Notes: generated from the letters alone by a model not told the origin. A stretch of DNA of 12,309 bases from Campylobacterales bacterium (GCA_016937915.1 JAFGVR010000163.1:1-12309), one strand, 5' to 3'. Numbered from the stretch's first letter, positions 1-7,128 are shown. Numbers and translations are program-made.

Positions 1-222
1 ATTATAACTGTACATGAGTTAGAACATATAAATAACCCTCAAGATGCTTTATCTTGTAATATTTGTATAGTTGATGACAATGTAGCGATAGCTGATTTAA
101 CTGGTGGCACTTCAGAGCATCATAATCTTTTTTATAAGGTTATGATGCTTGAGAATCAACTCCTCTTAAAACATATCCAAAAATTTTCAAACCACTCCAA
201 CGCACCGCCACACCTATCCTAA
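1..222 (+). CDS. C-terminal fragment of an unidentified protein
   Basis: Frame 1 is open from the first base to a TAA at 220-222, giving 73 residues with no start inside the window, so this is the tail of a gene that begins upstream. The segment has a short hydrophobic strand (CNICIVDDNVAIA) followed by a probable amphipathic helix (LFYKVMMLENQLLLKHIQKF) and a polar tail. That pattern would suit the end of a soluble alpha/beta domain. I do not recognise the family. It reads in the same direction as the beta-barrel gene 42 bases downstream. Confidence 0.6.
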   Translation: MITVHELEHINNPQDALSCNICIVDDNVAIADLTGGTSEHHNLFYKVMMLENQLLLKHIQKFSNHSNAPPHLS

Positions 223-264
223 AACATAAAATAAAAACTTTAAAAATTAATTATTAGGATAAAA

Positions 265-1113
265 ATGAGATATATATTAGTAGCTATGATAATGGCGATT
301 TTTTTACAAGGTGATGAGGTTAAATCATCAGTTACAACAAGTTATGAAATTTTAGATTTTAAAAACTCTATCCAAAAAAATGAGGGAAATAGATACTCTT
401 TTGGAGCAGATATAATTGTAGATGCTTCGCAGTATCAGTTAAGTTATGAAAAAACTATCACAGATACTAAAAAACCACCCCTAACAAAAGACTTGCAAGT
501 CTCAAAACTTTTTGCAAAATACAGCTATAAACTAGATAACGGTGTGAAGGTAAACTTCAATCATCTAAATGTTTTGAGTGACAACATAGCGATAACTAAC
601 CATGCTAAGTCTTATGGCATCGGGCTTGGTTATGGTTTTGGTAAAAACTATTATGTGAATTTTACACAATACTACAGCGATTTTAGAGTGTTTGATGTTT
701 ATCAAAGTGACTTAAAATTTGATTATAAATTTGCTTTAGATGATGCAAAGATAAAACTAACTACCATAGTAAAATATCTTGATTTAAAAGATAAAAACAG
801 TAATAGTTTTAGTAAAAATGCAGATGATGATTATGTGACATTAGGTTTAAAACTCCATACCCACTACAAAGATTACCATTTTGGAGCTGGTGCTTTTTTT
901 GGTAAAAGGGTTTTTGCAGTTATGAATGATGGTTTTAAGCTCCAACACCACGCTATGGAGTTTGATAAGACCTATATGGTAGGAGTTGGTAAAAACATAG
1001 ATGATTTTATGTTGATGCTAAAATATGTTTATCAAGAAGCTACAGAGTTACCATATAAAAATGATGGTGTAGAGGTAAGTAATGTGGTGGCATCTTTGAC
1101 ATATAAGTTTTGA
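265..1113 (+). CDS. Putative outer-membrane beta-barrel protein
   Basis: This 282-residue protein starts at an ATG preceded by AGGA (256-259). The first 16 residues (MRYILVAMIMAIFLQG) form a hydrophobic signal-peptide-like segment, although no clear A-x-A cleavage site is visible. The rest alternates short strands rich in Tyr, Phe, Gly and Lys (for example YGIGLGYGFGKNYYVNF around residues 117-133), with Asp/Asn/Lys-rich loops. The chain ends in ...VASLTYKF; a terminal Phe with alternating hydrophobics is the usual signal for barrel assembly by BAM. The length suits a barrel of roughly 10-14 strands. No specific porin or transporter family is recognised, so substrate and role are unknown. The prediction of location is fairly good; any function would be a guess. 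Confidence 0.75.
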   Translation: MRYILVAMIMAIFLQGDEVKSSVTTSYEILDFKNSIQKNEGNRYSFGADIIVDASQYQLSYEKTITDTKKPPLTKDLQVSKLFAKYSYKLDNGVKVNFNHLNVLSDNIAITNHAKSYGIGLGYGFGKNYYVNFTQYYSDFRVFDVYQSDLKFDYKFALDDAKIKLTTIVKYLDLKDKNSNSFSKNADDDYVTLGLKLHTHYKDYHFGAGAFFGKRVFAVMNDGFKLQHHAMEFDKTYMVGVGKNIDDFMLMLKYVYQEATELPYKNDGVEVSNVVASLTYKF

Positions 1114-1144
1114 AAGAAGCAAGATGTTTTAAATTGTATTGATA

Positions 1145-1183
1145 ACTATTATAGTAAAAGGTATAATAGTCTAAACTATAATA
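1145..1183. promoter_or_regulatory. Operator-like array of three 9-mers overlapping -10 elements
   Basis: ACTATTATA (1145-1153) and TATAATAGT (1162-1170) form a perfect 9-bp inverted repeat with an 8-base spacer. A third copy, ACTATAATA (1175-1183), differs from the first by one base and has the same orientation. The second and third copies each contain TATAAT (1162-1167 and 1177-1182). The first of these is the likelier -10 for the ATPase gene, giving a leader of about 20 bases. The arrangement would let a regulator cover the promoter. The high A+T content makes chance similarity a real possibility. Confidence 0.45.
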
Positions 1184-1193
1184 GGAATCAAAA

Positions 1194-2312
1194 GTGAAAA
1201 ATCCATTTTATTTTGGCAATGAAGTACATGACAAAGAGTTTTGCAATCGTATAGATGAGCTAAGAGAACTTAAAAATGATGTAGGTAATGGTATAAATGT
1301 TTTACTTTATGCACCAAGAAGATTTGGTAAAACATCACTTTTAAAAAAGCTTCAAAATGAGTTAAAAAGTAGTATAGATACAAAAGTTATATTTTTTGAC
1401 TGGATGAGTGTCTCTAGTATAGATGAATTCTTAGATAAATATTTTCACGCAATCGCTTCAAATTTGGAATCAACTAGTGATAAGGTGATGAACCTGTTCA
1501 AAGATATGCTACAGATAAGGCCAAGCATCACTATGAAGATATCAAATTCAAGTGATATAAATTATGGATTATCATTTACAAAAAAAGAGCTTGATTCTAG
1601 TTTTGAAGATATTATAAATTTACCTTTCCAATATGCAAAAAAATCTGGTAAAAAAATAGTGGTGATTTTTGATGAGTTTCAAGAAGCAGAACAGTTTGGA
1701 ATAGAAAAAAAGTTAAGGACTCTTATACAAACACACTCAAAAGATGTGTCATATATATTTAGTGGAAGTAAAAAATCTATTTTAAATGCGATGTTTAGTG
1801 ACAAAAACAGAGCATTTTATAAATCAGTAAAACGATTGGTGATAAAAGAGATTACATTAGATGACTGGGTAGTATTTGCAAAAGATAAGTTTGAACAAAC
1901 TGCTAAAAGTATAGAAAAAGAGCATATCAAAACTATTTTTGAGATCACTAATGGATTTCCATACTATACGCAGCAGCTTTTATACCATGTATGGCAAGAG
2001 TGTGAGCAAAGTGTTGATGAATTGATGATAGAAGAGTCACTGCATCTTATGCTTGAAAGGGAGTATGATCTTTATGCATATATATACAGTTCACTAACTC
2101 CAAATCAAAAAACAACACTAAAATATATAGCCCTTTTTGATGGAAAAAATCTTTATTCAAATGATAATCTTAGTGAAGTAAACTTAAGTGCATCTACACT
2201 AAAAAGTACCTTAGAGTCACTTATGAAAAAAGATATATGTGACAGAATAGATGATAGATACTATCTAGTTGATCCTTTTATGAGATACTGGCTTACTGAA
2301 TCAAATGGTTGA
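1194..2312 (+). CDS. Stand-alone AAA/STAND-like P-loop ATPase
   Basis: This 372-residue protein starts at GTG, with AGGA (1183-1186) at suitable spacing. The N-terminus (NPFYFGNEVHDKEFCNRIDEL) is typical of the 'archaeal-type' predicted ATPases (ATPase_2/AAA superfamily). The Walker A loop is APRRFGKTS at residues 40-48, with Ala in place of the first Gly, as often seen in this group. Walker B is IVVIFDE at residues 155-161, and YIFSGSKKS looks like the sensor-1 strand. The last ~75 residues look like a winged helix (SASTLKSTLESLMKKDI...RYYLVDPFMRYWL), the usual C-terminal domain of these proteins. They are soluble NTPases found patchily across bacteria and archaea, and their targets are mostly unknown. 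It stands alone behind an operator-like repeat array. I cannot assign a biological role. Confidence 0.85.
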   Translation: MKNPFYFGNEVHDKEFCNRIDELRELKNDVGNGINVLLYAPRRFGKTSLLKKLQNELKSSIDTKVIFFDWMSVSSIDEFLDKYFHAIASNLESTSDKVMNLFKDMLQIRPSITMKISNSSDINYGLSFTKKELDSSFEDIINLPFQYAKKSGKKIVVIFDEFQEAEQFGIEKKLRTLIQTHSKDVSYIFSGSKKSILNAMFSDKNRAFYKSVKRLVIKEITLDDWVVFAKDKFEQTAKSIEKEHIKTIFEITNGFPYYTQQLLYHVWQECEQSVDELMIEESLHLMLEREYDLYAYIYSSLTPNQKTTLKYIALFDGKNLYSNDNLSEVNLSASTLKSTLESLMKKDICDRIDDRYYLVDPFMRYWLTESNG

Positions 2313-2331
2313 GGTAAGGTTCTAGCCATTT
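2303..2331. terminator. Weak hairpin between convergent genes
   Basis: AAATGGTT (2303-2310) pairs with AGCCATTT (2324-2331), giving eight base pairs including one G-U, around a 13-base loop. It spans the 17-base gap between two convergent stop codons, where a bidirectional terminator would be expected. No U-run follows on either strand, so termination activity is doubtful. Confidence 0.3.
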
Positions 2332-3109
2332 AAAACTCTAACATCTCCCTTTTTCTATCTCTATAGATTGCAAACTTGGTGTAACCTACCTCTTTTGCAA
2401 ACTCTACAACCTCTTTTGCATATAAACCAACTTGTTTTGGGGTGTGTGCATCTGAGCCAAATGTTATGGGTATATCAAGCTTAAAAGCCTCTTTTAAGAG
2501 CTCTTTAGATGGGTATGCCTCAGCTATGGGTTTTCTGTACCCTGCCATATTTATCTCTATGGACATATCAGCATCTTTTATAGCTTGTAGTGCTTTTTTT
2601 GCCATCTCTGTTATGTTTTTGTTTGGCATAAATTTAAAAACTTTTATAAGGTCTAGATGCCCCACTATGTCAAAGAGTTTGCTCTTAGCCATCTCCTCTA
2701 TGGCATCAAAATACTTTTGCCAAATCTCATCTATATCTTCACTCTCGTATCTACCTATAAACTCAGGATTATCAAACCCCCACCCATCTATAAAATGGAC
2801 ACTCCCTATAAGGTAATCAACATCAGCCTTTAAAACTCTATCATCCATATAACCTTTTAAAAAGTCAACCTCATAGCCAAGCAATATGTCTATTTGACCT
2901 TTAAATCTATCTCTTGCATCTTTGACATCTTTTTCATACAGATCCATCTGCTCAAAACTCATACGATACTTTGGATCAAACTCCATTGGTGCATGGTCTG
3001 AAAATCCAAAGTGCTTACATCCATTCGATATTGCTTGTTTTATGTACTCATCTATCTCACCCTCAGCATGATTACAAAATGGTGTGTGGTTGTGTAAATC
3101 GACTAACAT
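2330..3109 (-). CDS. hisK: Histidinol-phosphatase of the PHP family (HisK/HisJ type)
   Basis: A 259-residue PHP-domain protein whose likely reaction is dephosphorylation of L-histidinol phosphate to histidinol in histidine synthesis (EC 3.1.3.15), in the cytoplasm. The metal-site motifs of the family are all present: HNH at residues 6-8, FCNHAEGEI with H14, FSDHAP with D38 and H39, GYEVDF with E80, GSVHF with H105, GHLDLIK with H151, IEIN with E185 and FGSDAH with D220 and H222. The GSVHFIDGWGFDNPE stretch is characteristic of the histidinol-phosphatase branch. Length matches that branch. The ATG is preceded by a weak AGAG on the minus strand. No other his gene is nearby, which is not unusual where his genes are scattered. 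A different phosphoester substrate cannot be excluded. Confidence 0.87.
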   Translation of the reverse strand: MLVDLHNHTPFCNHAEGEIDEYIKQAISNGCKHFGFSDHAPMEFDPKYRMSFEQMDLYEKDVKDARDRFKGQIDILLGYEVDFLKGYMDDRVLKADVDYLIGSVHFIDGWGFDNPEFIGRYESEDIDEIWQKYFDAIEEMAKSKLFDIVGHLDLIKVFKFMPNKNITEMAKKALQAIKDADMSIEINMAGYRKPIAEAYPSKELLKEAFKLDIPITFGSDAHTPKQVGLYAKEVVEFAKEVGYTKFAIYRDRKREMLEF

Positions 3110-3139
3110 CTTTTTCTCTATTTATATTAATTTTATGCT

Positions 3140-3147
3140 ATTATAAT
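3140..3147. promoter_or_regulatory. Palindromic -10, probably shared by hisK and cheZ
   Basis: ATTATAAT is its own reverse complement, so both strands carry TATAAT here. Read rightwards it would start transcription near 3154, about 35 bases before cheZ. Read leftwards it would start near 3133, about 24 bases before the minus-strand phosphatase gene. No convincing -35 is seen on either side, as is usual for sigma-70-type promoters in Campylobacterota. Just downstream on the cheZ side, TGCCAAT occurs twice (3147-3153 and 3164-3170). Confidence 0.55.
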
Positions 3148-3188
3148 GCCAATTGATTAACTTTGCCAATATTTAAACGGAGATTTTT

Positions 3189-3884
3189 ATGACCCAAGAG
3201 GAACTAGATGCATTGATGAATGCAGATGTTGATGGACTTGATGAGGAGATAGCTGGAGAGAGTGAACCAGAAGCTCCAAAAGAATTGTCTGAAGCTGATG
3301 AAGAAAAGCATGTTGGCCCTTTTATACAAAAAAAGGTGCAAGGTGGTGAGCTACCTTTTCCAGCGACTCATGAGAATAAGATGGTTCATCAGCTTGATGA
3401 TGTTACTCGTGAGAGTGAAGAGAAAGCTGGTGAGATATTTGATATTGTTGAAAATGTTTCAAATGAACTTATGGAAAAAGAGGGAAATATCCAAAATGTG
3501 ATGGATACTTTAAACTCAAATGTTGAACTTTTTCAAAAACTTAACGAAAAATTTCCAGAGGTTGAAGCTTTTAAAACTGCATTAGAGAGAAATGAAGAAG
3601 CGACTGAAGAGTTAAATGCAGTTTTAGAGATGTGTAAGATGAGTGGTGATGATCTGATGAATGTTATGGATATTATGCAGTTTCAAGATATTCACCGTCA
3701 AAAGATTGAGAGAGTTATCAACGCTATGCGTGCATTGTCAAGATATATGTCAACTCTATTTGAGGGTCAGATAGCCGATGAGAAAAGAGTTTCTTCAGCA
3801 CAGCATCTTCATGGTGATGAACATAACGATTTGGCAAGTGAAGATGATCTTGAAGCACTTTTAGCTCAGTTTGGAAAAAAATAA
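3189..3884 (+). CDS. cheZ: CheZ-type CheY-phosphate phosphatase (epsilonproteobacterial form)
   Basis: This 231-residue acidic, largely helical protein is expected to end the chemotaxis signal by dephosphorylating CheY-P. The catalytic motif of CheZ is clear: DIMQFQDIHRQ at residues 161-171, where D167 and Q171 match the catalytic Asp and Gln of E. coli CheZ (D143, Q147). It lies in a long helical region (about 70-195) that would form the dimeric four-helix bundle. The C-terminal tail DDLEALLAQFGKK corresponds to the CheY-docking peptide of CheZ. The N-terminus MTQEELDALMN resembles the CheY-binding N-terminal peptide of FliM. Start choice is supported by GGAGA (3179-3183). A U32-family gene follows after 3 bases, so the two are probably co-transcribed. 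Confidence 0.88.
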   Translation: MTQEELDALMNADVDGLDEEIAGESEPEAPKELSEADEEKHVGPFIQKKVQGGELPFPATHENKMVHQLDDVTRESEEKAGEIFDIVENVSNELMEKEGNIQNVMDTLNSNVELFQKLNEKFPEVEAFKTALERNEEATEELNAVLEMCKMSGDDLMNVMDIMQFQDIHRQKIERVINAMRALSRYMSTLFEGQIADEKRVSSAQHLHGDEHNDLASEDDLEALLAQFGKK

Positions 3885-3887
3885 AAT

Positions 3888-5189
3888 ATGAGTCAAACTA
3901 AAAAAGTAGAACTGTTATCACCTGCGGGGACTTTAGAGAAGTTAAAAATTGCTTTTGATTTTGGAGCAGATGCTGTTTATGGTGGGGTTAGTCACTTCTC
4001 ACTTCGCATAAGAAGCGGTAAAGAGTTTAGCATGGAGGAGTTTGCAGAGGGTATCAGATACGCTCACGATAGGGGCAAAAAGGTTTATGCTACTATAAAC
4101 GGTTTTCCATTTAACTCCCAAATCTCCCTTTTAAAAAAACATATCTTAGCTATGGCAGAGTTAAAACCAGATGCATTTATAGTTGCAACTCCAGGTGTGT
4201 TAAAGCTTTGTAAAGAGTTAGCACCAGATATGCCACTGCACCTCTCAACTCAAGCAAATGTTTTAAATGTATTAGATGCAAAAGTTTATTACGATATGGG
4301 TGCTACACGCATCATCACAGCTCGTGAGATATCGCTAAAAGATCTTATAGAGATAAAAAAAGAGTTGCCAGAGTTAGAGCTTGAGGTTTTTGCTCATGGT
4401 TCTATGTGTTTTGCATATAGTGGAAGATGCCTTATATCGACTTTGCAAAGTGGTCGTGTTCCAAATCGTGGAAGTTGTGCAAATGATTGTCGTTTCCCTT
4501 ATGAGATATATGCTGCAAATCCTGAAACTGGAACTCTTTTTAAACTAGAAGAGGAAGAGGGTGTAGGTACTTATATCATGAATGCTAAAGATCTAAATCT
4601 TGCATCGCATATGAAAGAGATTTTAGATAGTGGTGTGGTTGATTCACTCAAAATAGAGGGTCGCACTAAAACTTCATACTACGCGGCAGTTACTGCAAAA
4701 GCTTATAGAATGGCTATAGATGATTATTATGCAGATACACTTGATAGTGAGAAATATCAGTATGAGTTAGAATCCCTCCAAAATCGTGGATATACAGATG
4801 CTTACCTTATCTCAAGACCTTTTGAAAAGCATGATACACAAAGCCTTGATTTTACTATCCAGCTAGGAACGCATCAGGTGAGTGGTCAGGTAAATGAAGA
4901 TGGTACTCACTTTTTATGTAAATATAAAACATTACCAAATGATGAGCTTGAAATTGTATCGCCACTTGGAAGTGATATAGCGATAGTAGATAATGAGATA
5001 GGCTCAACTTATGAGAGAGATGGTAGAGTTTATCTAAAACTAAAACAGCTAAAAGCTCAAAATGGAAAAATCTGGGATGAGGTTCACAGTGGAAATGTAA
5101 ATCCAATAGAGCTTCCAACAAAATTACCACCATACACTTTTTTGAGAGTACCAGCACATTTAGATATGGGTACTTATCCAAAAAATTAA
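3888..5189 (+). CDS. U32 peptidase-family protein, YegQ/TrhP-like tRNA hydroxylation protein
   Basis: This 433-residue protein begins with the family hallmark ELLSPAGTLEKLKIAFDFGADAVY (first 20 residues from position 9) and contains HLSTQANVLN at 118-127. The U32 signature EVFAHGSMCFAYSGRCLIS at 166-184 fits the published pattern. Cysteines C174, C181, C197 and C201 are candidates for iron-sulfur cluster ligands. The SLKIEGRTKTSYYA motif lies near residue 255, and the C-terminal ~110 residues look like the beta-barrel domain of the TrhP branch. In E. coli, TrhP (YegQ) takes part in 5-hydroxyuridine formation at tRNA position 34, using prephenate-derived chemistry; other members were annotated as collagenases or proteases. 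Length fits TrhP (about 450). The gene starts 3 bases after cheZ with only a weak GGA upstream, which suggests translational coupling. Confidence 0.87.
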   Translation: MSQTKKVELLSPAGTLEKLKIAFDFGADAVYGGVSHFSLRIRSGKEFSMEEFAEGIRYAHDRGKKVYATINGFPFNSQISLLKKHILAMAELKPDAFIVATPGVLKLCKELAPDMPLHLSTQANVLNVLDAKVYYDMGATRIITAREISLKDLIEIKKELPELELEVFAHGSMCFAYSGRCLISTLQSGRVPNRGSCANDCRFPYEIYAANPETGTLFKLEEEEGVGTYIMNAKDLNLASHMKEILDSGVVDSLKIEGRTKTSYYAAVTAKAYRMAIDDYYADTLDSEKYQYELESLQNRGYTDAYLISRPFEKHDTQSLDFTIQLGTHQVSGQVNEDGTHFLCKYKTLPNDELEIVSPLGSDIAIVDNEIGSTYERDGRVYLKLKQLKAQNGKIWDEVHSGNVNPIELPTKLPPYTFLRVPAHLDMGTYPKN

Positions 5190-5197
5190 TTTTTAGT

Positions 5198-5215
5198 TGA
5201 TATAATTTCGAAATT
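5198..5215 (+). promoter_or_regulatory. Extended -10 promoter of purE with overlapping palindrome
   Basis: TGATATAAT (5198-5206) is a perfect TGn-TATAAT extended -10, which would start transcription near 5213 and give a leader of about 25 bases. The perfect 12-base palindrome AATTTCGAAATT (5204-5215) overlaps the end of the -10 and the predicted start point, where a repressor could act. AAAGGG at 5226-5231 is the ribosome binding site of purE. Confidence 0.65.
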
Positions 5216-5237
5216 TAAAAAAGTAAAAGGGTAATTA

Positions 5238-5735
5238 ATGAAATTTGTTTCAATAGTTATGGGTTCAAAAAGTGACTACGAAGTTATGAAGTCTTGTTCA
5301 GATACGCTAGATGCGTTTGGTGTTAGTTATGAGATGATAGTATCTTCTGCTCACCGCTCACCAGAGAGAACTGCTGATTATATCAAAAAAGCTGAAGCTA
5401 AAGGTGCTCAAGTTTTCATAGCTGCTGCTGGTATGGCTGCACACTTAGCAGGAGTTTTAAGCTCAAAAACTGTTAAACCAATTATCGGTGTTCCTATGTC
5501 TGCATCTGCACTAAGTGGTATAGATGCACTACTATCAACTGTTCAGATGCCAGCTGGTATGCCAGTTGCAACAGTAGCTATAGGTAAAGCTGGAGCTATA
5601 AACTCAGCGTACCTTGCTATGCAGATGTTAGCTTTAGAAAACGAAGAGTTAGCGGTAAAACTAAAAGAGGATAGAATCGCTAAAGCTAAAAAAGTTGAGA
5701 TGGATTCTATGGAGATAGAGACTATCATCAAATAA
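5238..5735 (+). CDS. purE: N5-carboxyaminoimidazole ribonucleotide mutase (PurE)
   Basis: This 165-residue protein matches PurE over its whole length (usual 155-175). PurE converts N5-CAIR to 4-carboxyaminoimidazole ribonucleotide in de novo purine synthesis and works as a cytoplasmic octamer. Visible motifs are MGSKSD (8-13) in the phosphate-binding loop, SAHRSP (37-42) with the catalytic His39, AGMAAHLAG (64-72), IIGVPM followed by SASALSGIDALLSTVQMPAG, and PVATVAIGKAGAINSA. These fit the class I (bacterial) enzyme, which normally works with PurK; no purK is in the window. The gene has its own promoter and a good SD (AAAGGG), and the downstream genes are probably reached by read-through past a hairpin. 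Confidence 0.95.
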   Translation: MKFVSIVMGSKSDYEVMKSCSDTLDAFGVSYEMIVSSAHRSPERTADYIKKAEAKGAQVFIAAAGMAAHLAGVLSSKTVKPIIGVPMSASALSGIDALLSTVQMPAGMPVATVAIGKAGAINSAYLAMQMLALENEELAVKLKEDRIAKAKKVEMDSMEIETIIK

Positions 5736-5748
5736 CCACTTAGGTACA

Positions 5749-5785
5749 CTTTTTGCTAATGCTATTTTAGTATTAGCAAAAAGGA
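5749..5785 (+). promoter_or_regulatory. 16-bp hairpin covering the SD of the downstream gene
   Basis: Bases 5749-5764 (C, TTTTTGCTAAT, GCTA) pair with 5768-5783 around a TTT loop: sixteen contiguous pairs with one G-U (5761/5771). The 3' arm ends in AAAAAG, and the likely SD AAAGGA (5780-5785) lies largely inside it. The ATG at 5792 follows 6 bases later. On the plus strand no U-run follows, so it is a poor terminator there. Folding would instead hide the ribosome binding site of the HTH gene in purE read-through RNA. On the minus strand the same hairpin would have a U-run, but no minus-strand gene ends here. Confidence 0.6.
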
Positions 5786-5791
5786 ATTTAT

Positions 5792-6262
5792 ATGAAGTGG
5801 ATGAATGATGCAGAGTATAGCCAACTTACAGGTTTAGACGCAAAAGCCATAGAGGATCTGATAAGTCGTGGTAAACTCTCTACGAAGATTGAAAATGGTG
5901 TAAGACTCATTGATCCATCAAAAGGTAGTAGTGAGATTGCACCAGTTCAGCTTAGAGAACTCTCCCTTCGAAATACAAAAGAGCTTGTAGTTCAACCAGA
6001 GTTTATAGAAAAAACTATAGGCACCATCATAAACCTCCACGAAAAAGTACTTGATTCAAAAGATGAAACTATAGAGTCGATAAAAAACGAAAATAACTTT
6101 CTAAAAGAAGCCCTCTCATCTCTACAAGAGCTTTATGATGAAGATAGAAAAACTATCCACACACTTCAAGAACAACTAAAACTTTCACAACAAGATGTGG
6201 AGTTTATGAGGAGAAAATACAAAATGATGTGGAACAAAACTATAGAAGAACATACAAAATAG
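5792..6262 (+). CDS. Small HTH/coiled-coil protein, DUF3972-like
   Basis: This 156-residue protein has an N-terminal excisionase/MerR-like helix-turn-helix (about residues 5-42: NDAEYSQLTGLDAKAIEDLI, SRGKL, then a wing ending in RLID). A short linker follows, then a long heptad-rich coiled coil from about 72 to 150 that is full of Glu, Lys, Gln and Leu. This suggests a dimeric DNA-binding or scaffolding protein. I recall similar proteins of unknown function (DUF3972) beside purE and glyQ in Campylobacter and Helicobacter relatives, but that is memory, not a search. Its SD (AAAGGA) is inside a strong hairpin, so translation may be held low or be conditional. It ends in TAG immediately followed by the ATG of the DUF89 gene. 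Confidence 0.75.
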   Translation: MKWMNDAEYSQLTGLDAKAIEDLISRGKLSTKIENGVRLIDPSKGSSEIAPVQLRELSLRNTKELVVQPEFIEKTIGTIINLHEKVLDSKDETIESIKNENNFLKEALSSLQELYDEDRKTIHTLQEQLKLSQQDVEFMRRKYKMMWNKTIEEHTK

Positions 6263-7120
6263 ATGAATATCCAGCCACAATGTGTAGAGTGTATAATCAA
6301 CCAAAGTAAAAAAGTGGCATCTGCTATAGGTGCAGATGATGCATTGTCAAACAAACTCACTTCAACTGCTATGCAGATGAGTAAGAAGTTTTGTTTTAGC
6401 TCAAATCCCCCTGAAGTAGCAACTGATGTATATAAAGAGATGGCACGCATCGCTTGCAAGTATGATTTGTATGATGAGGTAAAAGAGGCATCTACTAAAA
6501 AAGCAAAATCGTTTATCCCTATATTAAAAGATGAACTTGCAAAATCTGATAACAAACTATTAACTGCTACCAAGATAGCAGTAGCTGGAAATGTGATAGA
6601 CCTAGCTGCTGAGGTTGAGTTTGATTTGCATGAGGAGCTTGAAAAGATATTTCATACAGATTTTGCCTATGATGACTTTGAGATGATGCAACAAAAACTC
6701 TCAAACGCTAAAGATGTAGTAATCCTTGGTGATAATGTAGGGGAGCATATATTTGATTATATGTTTATAGAGGTTTTAAAAGAGTTATATCCAAATGTAA
6801 ATTATTCATATTTTGTCAGAGGCAACCCAATTATAAATGATGTAACTATAAAAGAGGCAAAAGAGGCAGGATTTGATAAACTTTGTAACCTTGTAGATAG
6901 TGGTGTAAATACTCCTGGCTTTACATATAACAGAGCAAACAAAGATGCAAAAGGGTTTTTTGATAAAGCTGATATAGTGATAGCAAAAGGGATGGGAAAC
7001 TACGAGTGCCTAAGCCCATCACACAAAAAAGATATATGTTTTTTACTAAAAGTTAAGTGTCAGGTGGTAGCATCTTCACTTAAACTAGAAGTTGGTGATA
7101 TCGTTTGTAAAATGGCTTGA
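6263..7120 (+). CDS. DUF89-family (ARMT1-like) metal-dependent phosphatase
   Basis: This 285-residue protein shows the DUF89 hallmarks in order: an N-terminal CVEC pair (C7, C10), AVAGNVIDLA (106-115), GDNVGE (156-161), RGNPIINDVT (186-195) and ADIVIAKGMGNYE (236-248). The Asp/Asn residues in GDNVGE and the ND of the third motif are the expected metal and phosphate site. Characterised DUF89 proteins are metal-dependent phosphatases proposed to clear damaged or surplus phosphometabolites such as sugar phosphates. The N-terminal CxxC marks the prokaryotic branch rather than the eukaryotic ARMT1 branch. The start codon directly abuts the previous stop (TAG-ATG), with only a weak purine stretch upstream, so translation is probably coupled. 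The substrate cannot be told from sequence. Confidence 0.85.
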   Translation: MNIQPQCVECIINQSKKVASAIGADDALSNKLTSTAMQMSKKFCFSSNPPEVATDVYKEMARIACKYDLYDEVKEASTKKAKSFIPILKDELAKSDNKLLTATKIAVAGNVIDLAAEVEFDLHEELEKIFHTDFAYDDFEMMQQKLSNAKDVVILGDNVGEHIFDYMFIEVLKELYPNVNYSYFVRGNPIINDVTIKEAKEAGFDKLCNLVDSGVNTPGFTYNRANKDAKGFFDKADIVIAKGMGNYECLSPSHKKDICFLLKVKCQVVASSLKLEVGDIVCKMA

Positions 7121-7128
7121 AAAAAATC

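Noticed and set aside
2442..2816. Plus-strand open frame of 124 codons
   Set aside because: It lies within the histidinol-phosphatase gene on the other strand, whose catalytic motifs are all present; no SD or promoter.
4855..5181. Minus-strand open frame of 108 codons
   Set aside because: Antisense to the C-terminal domain of the U32-family gene; composition (Leu/His/Ser-rich) is that of a shadow frame.
6166..6573. Minus-strand open frame spanning two genes
   Set aside because: It crosses the junction of the HTH and DUF89 genes antisense to both, has no start signals, and its product is low-complexity.
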